NCBI RefSeq assembly: GCF_028389875.1
Contig: NC_084665.1
Location: 1,984,001 to 2,048,000 of the forward strand
Direction of reading: 5' to 3'
Length of the DNA: 64,000 bases
DNA from: Rhea pennata
Lineage: Eukaryota > Chordata > Aves > Rheiformes > Rheidae
Both the position numbers and the translations under genes were made by a program. Shown piece by piece: positions 39,001 through 46,626 of this stretch. How positions within the stretch are numbered: the first letter of the stretch is position 1; every line of letters begins with the position of its first letter. The notes below the pieces were generated by a model. It did no database searches. It saw only the letters and a list, made by a program, of their open reading frames with translations, and was not told the origin of the DNA.

Positions 39001-42000
39001 GAAATGCAGAGGGTCATGAAATCTTACCAAAGCAAGCGAGAGTTAAGGGTGTTCAGCATTTTGCAGGGCTCAGCCTGGAAGCTCTGACTTAAAACACTGG
39101 CTGAAAATCCTGTGGCATAAATGGAATTTGAGCTTGTGCTAGCAGGTGAAGTGCAATGCAGTGTAGGATTCATCTCTGAATAAAACTGAAGGGGATTGGA
39201 TGGCTTGGTAAGTGTCAGATAAACAGTTGAAGACTAACACATGTAAACAATTTAAATTACATATTCTTAACATATATCACATTGTTAATAGCTAACTGTT
39301 AATTGTTGTTAGTGCTTAAACCTCAGTGTGTTATCTTGCTTGAACTTTTGCTGTGGTGTTTATTTCTTTTTTTTTTTTTCTTTTTTATATCTGGTGGAGA
39401 TTATATGGTGGTGGTATTCATAGCTTGAAAAATAGGAATATGATATAAACAGTATTCTACCTTTCTCTTAAAAGGAAAAGTTATTGCAACATAGGTAGCT
39501 GTAGCTGTAATGTACTGACACTTCCTCCAGCTTTAAGTTTAGCTTTCCAGCTGTAAATAGCAAGTTCTTACTGAATGTAGTGGCGTAAGACAAGCTATGA
39601 ATCATCCCCATTTTTATCCTTTCCTTCACAAATAACTCTGTGACAATGGTTAGAACACTTGTAATTTCCTGCTTTACACCATCATATATTAGCTGCCATG
39701 CCTTTAAATGAAATGCAACCCTTAATCCTATGAAATTTTGACAGCCAATTGAGTTCTGTTTTAACTGTGGCAAAGACTTCAAATTGCAAGTTGACATTTG
39801 CTTACATTTTGCTCGTTCGCACAGTAATATCACAAATATCTCCTGTTTGATCTTCCTTATTAAAATTAACCAAAGCTTTATTTTTAGAGCTTATTGCAGG
39901 ATTGTTAATATAACAGTTAATTCTTCTACACCATTGCCCTTATGTGATTATTGCACAGCACCAACACAATACACATGCTACACACAAAAGATCAAAATGA
40001 TTCCAGCTTGTTTGAGAGATTCAAAAGGGTCTGTGACGCTCTAGACACAAGAGCAGTCATTTAACAGAACAGAATCGCAACTGCATATACATCAAGGTAG
40101 ATCAAAGGCAGCTGGGAGGCTGCACATTTACATAGGAACATGGATGATGCTATGGGAACCTAGGAGCTAAGTTGCAGGAGTACACTGGCAGGAACGGAAA
40201 TAATGAAGTTCAGTGAGCACCAGCAGGGGAGGCACGTTATTTTTATTTGTTCAGGGCTTTTTTTCTTGACTTTTGTGGCAGATCTGAAAGGGTGCATGAA
40301 GCTCTAGTCCTTCATACCCCTATTTTGCTACACATGTAAATCACCACTGCTTGTGAAATCATTGCAGTTCACAGTGCCTGAACATCTGGACTAACGTCCC
40401 TGCCACATGTTAATTTCCCCACTGCTCAGAAAATACAAAGATGAAAAAAGACCCTTGAAGAGAATAGTTATTAAAAAAAAATCCATTAATGAACTTCAGT
40501 GTTTTTTTAAAAACTATGAGATGGTATTAAAAGAAAAGAAAAGAACAGAAAACTTGAATTCTTTTAATGTTGTGATGTTCTGCTGAATTTTTTTTCATTT
40601 CTCCCATTTTGCAGGACTGAAAGCAGGAAGGAGATGGTAACTGCTATAAAATCCAAAGGTGAGAAATAAATGTTATGCTATTTAAAGCTGATATCTAAGT
40701 GTAACTTATATTGTAGAACACCTTTAAAAACATTATAAAACTGAATAAAATATGAATGTAAGAAGGTGGAAAACCGTGGACCTTCTATGTTTCAACATGG
40801 GAGCAGGCTGATAGACAGTGATAGCAAATTCTGAACTGGAGATGACCTGATTTGTAATGCATCCATTTTGGGAGGAGTAGTGAGCTTTGTGCTTCAGGGT
40901 TTAAATCAAACAGTAGTGAACAGGCAGTAGGAGAAAATCTAGTGAAGGAAGAATCTGAAAGTTTTTTTTTTTTTTTTTTTAATCTTTGCAACCTTGGAAG
41001 CAAAAGTAGGTGGGCAGCAGCAAAGTATTTGCGTAGTTACAATAGGTAGGCACATAAAGGGGTCTGCATATGCAGATATGCATGTGTCTGCAACATTTTA
41101 TCACGTGAGCAAGCAGGCCTTCTTTTTAAATAAACCGTTTGGGCTGTGCATGTTTTAATTCTCCTCTGCATTTACTTTCTTTAAGCACTATAGTGTCCAA
41201 TGGTGTCTGAAACTACCTCGTATCAAGCCTCCTGTACATGCAATGAGCACTGGGACCAGGGAGTTTTCTGCCTGGAGCTCAGCTTTTCAGACTTTCTAGT
41301 CCTGAATGAACATATTTTAGAGGCTTGAAATCTGAGCTAATTTAAGGATGCCATAAATGATGGATGCTTTGATGTAATTTTAAAGGCCTCTGTCACATCA
41401 CTAGCCCCTTGATTTTTCCAGTGGGGAGTTTGGTCTTTTGGAGCCTTTCAGCGTATTGGTTCCCTTTCAGTGTATTCCTGCTGGGAACTAGCCGAGGAGG
41501 CAGTTTCTACCATTCCGCTGTTCCCAGCAGAGCGGGGCAGAGCTCAGACCCATGTCGCAGGGATGCAGGATGGAAGATGCAACTGCTGCATTTATAGAGA
41601 GGATATTTATATAGCTTTTGTCATCAAAAGCGCTAAATACATGAATGGTGCTTCAGGCAAACGTGAGCTGAAATTTCTGTCTGAGGTAAGACAGCTTTCC
41701 CCTCTCCTGCTGTCTGAATCTGTGTTTCCAGGTTTTTTGCCTCATTCGAGGCATCCTGGCTATTGTGCTAACTCTGGACAAACAACAACCCCCTGAAAAA
41801 GGTTAGGAATAGGTAGAAAGCACAGCTAGTACTGTTTTCCAGAGTGGGTTAAGAGGGAGGAGGCTGTGTTGGTGGATCTCCCACAGAGAGGCTGCTTCGT
41901 GTCAGAGAAGGAAAAGTGCATTAAGGCAGCGTGCCCCTGCCCTTCCCCTTTCCTCCCACTGTGCAGTGGCGAGTGCAGGCTCTGCCTTCCCAAGTGGAAA

Positions 42001-42951
42001 GGAGCATTTAAGGCGTGTGAGTGCCCTTCCCACTTGTGCTGCCATTTTCCCGAGCTCTCAAATATATTTCTGTGGCTGGCACAGGTGTGTTAAATCCAAA
42101 CATAGGTGACATTGCTGGGCTCAGCATTATTACTATCAGCAGCTCTCCTAGGCAGTCCTGCTGCGGTGAAACAGCAACTTTTGTGGGACAGAAAAGGAAT
42201 GTTCTATTAAATAGAGGAAAAAGGAAAAGTTAGTGGTTATTAAATAATTGAGCTAGCAACCTTTACACCTGCGTGATTTTGTCAGGACTTCCTCTTGAAG
42301 ATCTCTGCATACAGTCATGTTTCTCATTTCTCTCTCAGGTCCAATTAATTTACATTTTGAGGCATCTCTCAGACATTTGAAATTAAAATACTGTCCTGTT
42401 AACTTCAGCGAAATCGTTTGTTAATTACCGGAGTTGCTTGCTAGAACGATCAGTTTTTCTTAAATCGGCGCTGCCTGTATTTGATCCACTCAGAAAGCGG
42501 TGAAGTCCTTTGTGACGTCACTGCTCGTTTAACGCCAGCACTGTGATGTCATAGCCTGCTCATGACCTTGGGTGACCAAGGTCAAGCAGAAGGAGAAAGT
42601 GGAACATAAGAAACAAAGCTGTAACTGAGGCAGCAGATGGTCAAGTAAATTGTTTGGAGTGGAAATGTTCTGTCAAACTACCTTGAGACACAATGAAGCG
42701 AGACTCTCAGATGAATGCGCTGTCTCACTGTAAAAATACTCTCATGTTCTCTAGCTTTAAACCAGGTTGTCTAGGCACTTTGAAAGAGCTGTAAATTGAT
42801 TATGTCACTGCATAGGCATTAAGATTTTTTTTTTCCTCCACCCTCAGCTTTCTGGGGCGAATCTGATGACAGCGACTCTGAGATTGAGGCTGCTCTGCGT
42901 CCACAAACTTACAATACAGAAGCAGATGAATTCGATGACTTCTATGATTAA
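1..42951 (+). CDS. KIZ: KIZ (kizuna centrosomal protein) gene, coding span, 5' part missing
   Basis: This is a multi-exon gene whose coding chain ends at a TAA at 42949-42951. The last exons match human KIZ as I recall it: SLPSILN and TREQ in exon 17623-17785, SEASLSS in 32161-32248, and the acidic tail SEIEAALRP...DDFYD in the final exon. KIZ is a centrosomal protein and PLK1 substrate that stabilises the expanded pericentriolar material at spindle poles. It is also found at the cilium base, and human loss is linked to rod-cone dystrophy. The N-terminal coiled-coil exons and the promoter lie left of the window. XRN2 follows on the same strand about 10.7 kb downstream, the vertebrate order I remember. 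The 3' gene identity is secure; membership of the 5' exons rests on reading phase. Confidence 0.92.
348..397 (+). repeat. T-run/G-run low-complexity tract, possible G-quadruplex
   Basis: Roughly ten T are followed by about 14 G, AC, about 12 G, and then a further GGGG block before GAAGG. Several runs of four or more G within 40 bases satisfy a simple G-quadruplex pattern on the + strand. It lies about 270 bases after the splice donor at 90. Confidence 0.75.
1310..1350. repeat. 21-bp tandem duplication
   Basis: The sequence TCAGTGACACATTTGTTTTC at 1310-1329 recurs at 1331-1350 with one change (TTT to TCT). The period is 21 bases, consistent with a simple local duplication. Confidence 0.8.
7488..7622 (+). 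CDS. KIZ: KIZ-chain exon encoding a leucine-rich helical segment
   Basis: The acceptor is TATCTGCAG at 7479-7487 and the donor is AG|GTTAAT at 7622/7623. The exon is 135 bases and enters and leaves in phase 2, so skipping it would keep the frame. It encodes about 45 residues including [12 protein letters not shown] and a basic end (KMEQLIR), with a helical pattern. The frame joins exactly to the exon before (GG+G) and after (AG+C). I do not recall this segment from human KIZ, so it could be a block kept in birds and lost or unannotated in mammals. Assignment to KIZ rests on phase continuity, not on recognised homology. Confidence 0.7.
7623..8981. other. KIZ intron (1.36 kb), nothing notable
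   Basis: AT-rich sequence with a short A-run near 8170. I see no exon, RNA gene or repeat element. Confidence 0.6.
8982..9146 (+). CDS. KIZ: KIZ-chain exon encoding an acidic/leucine-rich helical segment
   Basis: The acceptor TTATTTTGTAG ends at 8981 and the donor AG|GTATTG follows 9146. The length of 165 bases is symmetrical in phase 2. It encodes about 55 residues, including [18 protein letters not shown] and [14 protein letters not shown], with regularly spaced leucines that suggest amphipathic helices. An inner GT at 9120 would break the frame to the next exon, so the donor at 9147 is chosen. It is not recognised from human KIZ; the role is unknown beyond being part of this transcript. 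Confidence 0.72.
9147..10711. other. KIZ intron (1.57 kb), nothing notable
   Basis: AT-rich with T-runs near 9282 and 10182-10195. An imperfect run of GTTAAAC/ATTTAAT words sits around 9525-9590. No gene seen. Confidence 0.6.
10712..10862 (+). CDS. KIZ: KIZ-chain exon encoding a hydrophobic helical segment
   Basis: The acceptor is TTGTTCTTCAG ending at 10711 and the donor is CAG|GTTAGC at 10863. Its 151 bases enter in phase 2 (AG+G completes Arg) and leave in phase 0. It encodes about 50 residues including [20 protein letters not shown], then a basic patch (KKHR) and an acidic helix ([15 protein letters not shown]). The hydrophobic stretch is interrupted by His and Lys and reads as a buried helix rather than a clear membrane span. 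The frame leads directly into exon 17623 (phase 0), or into candidate 12101. Confidence 0.72.
12101..12246 (+). CDS. Candidate KIZ exon, phase-compatible, unconfirmed
   Basis: A T-rich tract ending TTTATTAAAG precedes 12101, and a strong donor AG|GTATGTG follows 12246. The 146 bases are open in phase 0 (start [12 protein letters not shown]) and exit in phase 2. That fits between exon 10712-10862 (phase 0 out) and candidate 15981-16065 (phase 2 in). The first half looks protein-like; the last 20 codons are hydrophobic and could be T-rich intron read by chance. There is no homology I recognise. Confidence 0.4.
14578..14622. repeat. TG/TA microsatellite
   Basis: Alternating purine-pyrimidine tract: TG repeats grade into TATACATACA and then about eight TA units. 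Confidence 0.85.
15981..16065 (+). CDS. Candidate KIZ exon resembling the SSPD segment of KIZ
   Basis: Acceptor TTTATGCAG ends at 15980 and donor TTG|GTGAGA follows 16065. The 85-base frame enters in phase 2 and exits in phase 0, which leads directly into the certain exon at 17623. The translation includes [14 protein letters not shown] and NSVPGTQ. This loosely resembles the LSSPDSEKES...NAP segment I remember just N-terminal of the matching region in human KIZ. Phase 2 entry means it can follow 9146, 7622 or 90 directly, or 12246 if that exon is real; it cannot follow 10862. It is plausible but unproven. Confidence 0.45.
16204..16233. repeat. 15-bp tandem duplication
   Basis: GTGAATGAATTAATT occurs twice head to tail, at 16204-16218 and 16219-16233. 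Confidence 0.85.
17623..17785 (+). CDS. KIZ: KIZ conserved C-terminal-half exon
   Basis: The acceptor ATGCTATAG ends at 17622 and the donor CAAG|GTAACA follows 17785. Its 163 bases enter in phase 0 and exit in phase 1. The translation contains [23 protein letters not shown] and [10 protein letters not shown]. These line up with EECGRRSAIHSSES, SLPSILND and WLNSVPTREQ of human KIZ as I remember it, which makes this the strongest anchor for the gene identity. The segment is polar and probably disordered, as expected for this region of the protein. Confidence 0.93.
17786..18823. other. KIZ intron (1.0 kb), nothing notable
   Basis: AT-rich, with an A-run at about 18071-18087. I see no gene. Confidence 0.6.
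18824..18889 (+). CDS. KIZ: KIZ conserved exon (IPIT segment)
   Basis: Acceptor TTCACATACAG ends at 18823 and donor ACAG|GTAAAAG follows 18889. Its 66 bases are symmetrical in phase 1. It encodes [21 protein letters not shown], matching the spacing and key residues (C, SK, EN, IPIT) of the human KIZ segment as I recall it. An exon encoding the human AYQLLKKA-type segment that should follow was not found in the next intron, so that part may be absent or too diverged to see. Confidence 0.9.
19153..19175 (+). CDS. Candidate 23-bp KIZ microexon
   Basis: TTCGCCTTTCAG ends at 19152 and AAAG|GTCAGT follows 19175. The 23 bases enter in phase 1 (completing Gly from exon 18824-18889), encode LRISVTK and exit in phase 0. 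Exit in phase 0 is incompatible with exon 32161, so it would need candidate 31438-31609 next. Good splice sites can occur by chance over so short a span. Confidence 0.25.
24290..24334. repeat. 17-bp imperfect tandem repeat
   Basis: TGTCAGTGTTGTCTT-type units start at 24291 and 24308, with a third degenerate copy reaching about 24334. Confidence 0.75.
25036..25060. repeat. TG/TA microsatellite
   Basis: GTGTGTA is followed by about nine TA units. Confidence 0.85.
25501..26592 (-). mobile_element. 5'-truncated, frameshifted CR1 LINE fragment, antisense to KIZ
   Basis: Read on the minus strand, the frame at 25933-26562 encodes the second half of a CR1 reverse transcriptase: the [14 protein letters not shown] block, a degenerate SGVPQ-type block, FADDTKLGG (the catalytic YADD-equivalent), the [13 protein letters not shown] block and KANGILGCI. 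The downstream ORF 25576-25860 ([38 protein letters not shown]) is the C-terminal part in another frame, so at least one frameshift separates them. The 3' end at 25501 carries the characteristic ATCACAGAATCA and TTGGAAGGGACCTC words. The element starts around 26592 (KCGLDKW), so the 5' part is missing. It is a dead non-LTR retrotransposon copy and the main evidence for an avian or other sauropsid genome. Confidence 0.95.
27260..27291. repeat. 11-bp tandem repeat (CTTTCTCTCAC)n
   Basis: Two exact copies of CTTTCTCTCAC and a partial third lie head to tail from 27260. Confidence 0.85.
31438..31609 (+). CDS. Candidate KIZ exon or chance open frame
   Basis: A T/C-rich acceptor (TTCCTCCCTAG, ending 31437) precedes an open frame in phase 0 with Cys-rich content ([19 protein letters not shown], then [16 protein letters not shown]). 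A possible donor CAT|GTAGGT follows 31609 in phase 1, which fits exon 32161. The frame would otherwise end at the TGA at 31672-31674. The sequence does not resemble human KIZ, and it is usable only together with the 19153 microexon. Confidence 0.25.
32161..32248 (+). CDS. KIZ: KIZ conserved exon (SEASLSS segment)
   Basis: Acceptor TTGCTTAACAG ends at 32160 and donor CAAG|GTAAAT follows 32248. The 88 bases enter in phase 1 and exit in phase 2. The translation has a lysine-rich start (GTKKRQEM) then [12 protein letters not shown] and PFSR. This matches the IASEASFSSSEGSPLSR segment of human KIZ as I recall it. The frame runs on cleanly into exon 40615. Confidence 0.9.
33325..33433 (+). other. 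Orphan exon-like open frame with splice sites
   Basis: The T-rich tract TGTTTTTGTTTAG ends at 33324 and a donor-like AATG|GTAATA follows 33433. In phase 0 the 109 bases are fully open, with a protein-like translation ([19 protein letters not shown], then [12 protein letters not shown]). An inner acceptor after CTTTTCAG (33340) would give phase 1 entry. Several CpGs (around 33378-33421) stand out from the CpG-poor surroundings, as often seen in coding or conserved sequence. Phase 0 or 1 entry does not fit between exons 32161 (phase 2 out) and 40615. It may be an alternative KIZ exon, a fossil exon or a nested gene piece; I do not recognise the peptide. Confidence 0.4.
35663..35680 (+). promoter_or_regulatory. 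CTCF-like binding motif
   Basis: TGACCATCAGGGGGCACT agrees closely with the vertebrate CTCF core (CCAsyAGrkGGCrsT), including the AGGGGGC block. It is in a KIZ intron. This is motif evidence only. Confidence 0.45.
40615..40658 (+). CDS. KIZ: KIZ penultimate coding exon (44 bp)
   Basis: The acceptor CCCATTTTGCAG ends at 40614 and the donor AAAG|GTGAGA follows 40658. The 44 bases enter in phase 2 and leave in phase 1. It encodes [14 protein letters not shown], a basic linker comparable to the HENKKKPVINLKSN linker before the acidic tail in human KIZ as I recall it. Both neighbours join in frame. Confidence 0.88.
40659..42847. other. Last KIZ intron (2.2 kb) with a regulatory-looking cluster
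   Basis: It contains a 19-base T-run (40962-40980), a more GC-rich stretch around 41450-42150 with chance open frames, and a dense cluster of CRE and nuclear-receptor motifs (42513-42584) about 260 bases upstream of the terminal exon. Confidence 0.6.
42513..42584 (+). promoter_or_regulatory. CRE plus nuclear-receptor palindrome cluster
   Basis: A consensus CRE, TGACGTCA, lies at 42513-42520 and a one-mismatch CRE, TGATGTCA, at 42544-42551. At 42563-42584 a perfect inverted repeat has arms TGACCTTGG / CCAAGGTCA around a 4-base GTGA centre. Each arm is an extended AGGTCA half-site of the CAAGGTCA type used by ERR and NR5A receptors. Such density is unlikely by chance and suggests an enhancer or silent promoter; activity cannot be judged from sequence. 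Confidence 0.5.
42848..42951 (+). CDS. KIZ: KIZ terminal coding exon with acidic tail
   Basis: The acceptor CCACCCTCAG ends at 42847. It enters in phase 1 and reads [18 protein letters not shown], then an acidic stretch, and ends DDFYD before the TAA at 42949-42951. The [17 protein letters not shown] core and the DDFYD end are near-identical to the human KIZ C-terminus as I remember it, so both gene identity and stop codon are secure. Confidence 0.96.
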
Positions 42952-43215
42952 GATGCCACTGGTTGCTTTGGGAAAAAATAAAGAGTATCATTTTGCACAG
43001 CTTGAGAGTGCTGTTGTCTACAGTACAGCTCATCACTGTATTTTGTATTTAGTTTTTTCTTTGACTGTAAATATTACTCAGTACTACACAGAGCCTCCTT
43101 GTTCATCTGCTTTTAACTGCTCCTCCTTATCTGAAGAAAATCCTGCTAGTAAGACCAAGCCTATTTGTGATGTATTTTTTTTTCTTGGGGAAATAAATGA
43201 AAATGCATGCTTGGA
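42952..43215 (+). terminator. KIZ: KIZ 3' UTR and polyadenylation signals
   Basis: AATAAA occurs at 42977-42982, only 26 bases after the stop, and again at 43192-43197. The second is followed by T/G-containing sequence (TGCTTGGATGTCC), so cleavage near 43210-43220 is likely. The first could give a very short 3' UTR. The exact end is inferred. Confidence 0.6.
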
Positions 43216-45798
43216 TGTCCACATGCTCTGAGATGCTTATTTAGTGCTAGTCTCTGAGCATTATCACTTCGGAGGGTGTCTTTGGAACAACCTCTTTCTC
43301 GGGGAGGGAGCTGGGTCAGTCTGTATTTTATCCCATTTTTTCTCTCACTGGGGCTCAGAGCCAATTGCTTGCAAGCCCCCTGCTCACGGTGAGCGTCTTT
43401 GGCACAATGCCAGCTGAAAAGATGAAGGCTGTGTAACAGGTACCTTCCTCTGTGTGGGAGGTGAATAGGGTGTCACAAATGAGGTGTCAGTCGATAATGA
43501 TCTGGAAGTGATACCCCTGGGCTCAAAAGCCAAAAGGGCTTGTCAGTTGGACAGCATTAGGCTTGCACTTAAAGTGTTCCCAGCCACTGGAAGCCACAGG
43601 CAGTGTTGCTGCACAGTGGTGGTCATCTTTTGGGGCAGAGAAAGCATTATATTGGGTGCATTTATTTCTCTCTCTGAATGTTTCTTGTGAGCCATAAGCT
43701 CTGATTGAAGTTGAACCAAGAGCCACGAGAGATGTTGACAAACACCACTGGGAAATGATAGTTGAAACATCATGATCACTGCAAAGTAATAGTTCTAAGG
43801 CTAATGGAGTCCTAGTTTACAAAAGCTTTGTATTTCATGATCATCAATTGTAGTATATAAGGTGCCCTCATTGAACTTTCTTCTACAAGTAGAGCTTTTC
43901 CTAGCTGCTTCCTGTGACTGCTCTAGAGAATTTTATATGCTATTGGGCTTTTCAGTAGTTGGGCCACCAGCAGGTTCACTCTTAACCTGTATGCTTATTT
44001 CTGCAAAGCTGGTAAGAATTTCATTTGCTTGTGATTATTTATTCTCTTATTAATTTCAGTTATAATTAGCCAGTTGTTTAAAAGTTTGTGGGGGTGCTGT
44101 GTGTAGTATAATCACATCAGCCTTGTTTCTCCAAGAAAATATCATGACACTGACAAACTATACTATGCAAGGGATTTTGTACTCATACTAAATTTCTGAA
44201 GTCACTTCCAGGCATGCCTTGCAAAGACCATGGGTGAAGTTGGAGGAAGAAGAGTGTAAAATGTGTGTAGCAAAGACAAAGAATGGAAGGAGGAGTAAGG
44301 AGAAAGAAGAAGGATGCGAGGTTGGCTGCACTGGGACATGTTGAAGCAAGGGAAAGCCAGCAGCCGAAATGGAAGCCCGTTCAGTGAAGTCACCTATGGG
44401 ACCTTGGCTAAGCACTTGGTGCCAGAGCTCAGTGCCTTGCTGGCTTCTGATATCTGTCTGCAGGCAGGTGAGGGGAGAGGATAGGAGATGCACTTGCATC
44501 TCCTTTATTGAAATCCCACTCAAAAGTCAGTCTGGAAACTATAAGAGACTTGCCACTTTTTTCAAGTGATAGACTGTTTCTTAAGTCAGGAACTGGAAAT
44601 AGGGCCCAAAGCCTTGGGGTTACTCAGCTTTCTTACAGCTTCTTTTCTAGCACTGTTGCTAGCACTGTAGCTTCTGCTAGAAGCTTCCCCTAAGCCAGGC
44701 CAGACATACAGGGCATTCACAGTATCTGCTTCAGAGTACTAACTGCTCCCACTTCAGGTGCTCCAACACCATTGCTGGAGGCTTCCTCACTGCAGCATGT
44801 GTACAGGGAGTTAGGGCACAATTTAGGGAACAACCTTGTTTGCCTGTGCTGCCAAATAATTTAAGTCCTAAGCTTCTGGTTGTTCCTGCTGCTCTTATAC
44901 TAGTGCCCTCTGAGATGAAACCTAGCTGCAGCATGGAGCATAGTTTGCCTGTAACTGCCTCTCCTAACTCACAGAGGGGATAAGATTACTTGAGGCTTGG
45001 CTCCCGCTATCTCAGCAAGTGTTGCAGCCTCAGCTTCCCACTCCGCGCTGCATGCCATCCCATTTTAGGACAGGTTGTGGGTATCCGTTGGTGCTACGCT
45101 GTGAGAGTGCTGTTCTGGTAGGTGATGCTGGGACTTTGCAATGCAGCATATAGTAACGCAGCCCTCTCATGATTGCAGGCACTTGGAACTGCAAAAACAT
45201 GTGCTCACAAATAACTAGCACAAGGAGACAGCAAGAAGCATAGAGGAGATTTGGGCTGCTCTGCGTCGCTTGGCCGGGGAGTCTTGTAAGTGTTTTTCTG
45301 TAGAGAGGGTAAGCATGGCAGTAGATCCCTGTGCTGAGCACAAATCACACTGAGTAAGTACAAGCGTACAAGCCCAGATCCAAGGTCAGAAATAATTGGG
45401 ATGCTACAGTGCTGCAGTTTCTTTCAATGACATGTTGAGAAGCTCTATACCCAGCAAACAAGCTGCTATCTTTTCTCCTAACAGCTCATCCAGTAGCTGC
45501 ATCTCAGCGTAGGTGTTTTAGGTGAGATGTTCGGAGCTGCTTTGTTTTGTCCTCATGCTGTGCACTGAAGCAGAAAGGAGCTGAACTCGCTATAAGTTTC
45601 ACAGAAATGAATGTTAAAACCGTGCACAATGGCTGAGCTATCTGGTCAGGAGAGTCTCAGGAGCAAGGATGGCCTGTGGCATACTCTTTCCTCTCTTACC
45701 TGTCATTTCCAGGGACTGATTTTGGGTAAAACTCTCTCCCACAGTAAAAGAGAATAAGGTTTGGTTTGTAAGAGTTCATGAAAATGCACCTTGAAATA

Positions 45799-45842
<44 letters not shown>

Positions 45843-45845
45843 TAT
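45799..45845. repeat. TA/CA microsatellite
   Basis: TATATATA leads into about 15 CA units and ends in TACATATA. A polymorphic marker-type repeat. Confidence 0.9.
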
Positions 45846-46569
45846 AAATGTATTTTTGAAACAAAAGTCATCTTGCCTAAAACTACATTAATGTAAAAAT
45901 GTAAATAGGCTCAAAGATGAGATTAGACGAATGCAAAAATAGAACTGTCAGTAGCTGCTTAACAGCATGGTCTAGGTGAATATTGTTTTTCTGGGGTGTA
46001 AACTGCTGAGGGGGAGAAGCTGAGAAGCTCTGCCCAGGCAGGGGTGGCTGTCTCCTGTACCCTTCTTGAAACATCTGCTAGCGGTGGCTAATGGGAACAG
46101 GGTGGATCTTTTGATCTTTCTTCTTTAGTGCATTTTCTTTAAATACTCTAGTATTTGACTTTTGGTATGTGTTGTCCTAGGACTGTACAAACGATTAAAC
46201 CCCTCCACAAGTGATTCTACCTGTGATGGTGGCACAGAGAGAGACTGAAATTGTGACTGAGCCACTAAGGGGTTAAATGGCTTAATTCTTCCTCTATTAA
46301 GGCCAGAGGAATGTTTGAGGTATCTAGCCTGATTTCCTAAAATGCAGAGGAGAAGCTCTCCCCAGTGAACTTTTCATCAAACCAATATAGCTTTGTCTTC
46401 TGGGGAGACATCCACCTGGAAGTAAATGCTTCTCAACGAGGATCTCTCACCCTCCTCTACTGAGTTCTAACTTTTGAGTTCTAGTGGTTATTGCTGCCCT
46501 GTTAAAGCTGCACTTCGTTACTTCTATGAATGTGTCAAGCTTTGGTTTTAACCAATGGATCCTGTTATG

Positions 46570-46593
46570 CTTTGTTTTTTTGTTTTTTTTTTT

Positions 46594-46625
<32 letters not shown>

Positions 46626-46626
46626 C
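46570..46626. repeat. Poly-T and (TTTTG)n array
   Basis: T-runs broken by G grade into five or six regular TTTTG units. Such arrays can come from an old poly(A) tail of a retroposed sequence, but no adjoining element is recognisable. Confidence 0.85.

Larger units (their letters stand above)
32249..40614. other. KIZ intron (8.4 kb)
   Basis: AT-rich, with an A-run (about 32796-32818), an orphan exon-like frame at 33325-33433, a CTCF-like motif at 35663-35680, a T-run near 36856-36871, and a second weaker CTCF-like word at 40220-40233. Open frames at 38441-38955 and 39468-40044 look like chance. Confidence 0.6.
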
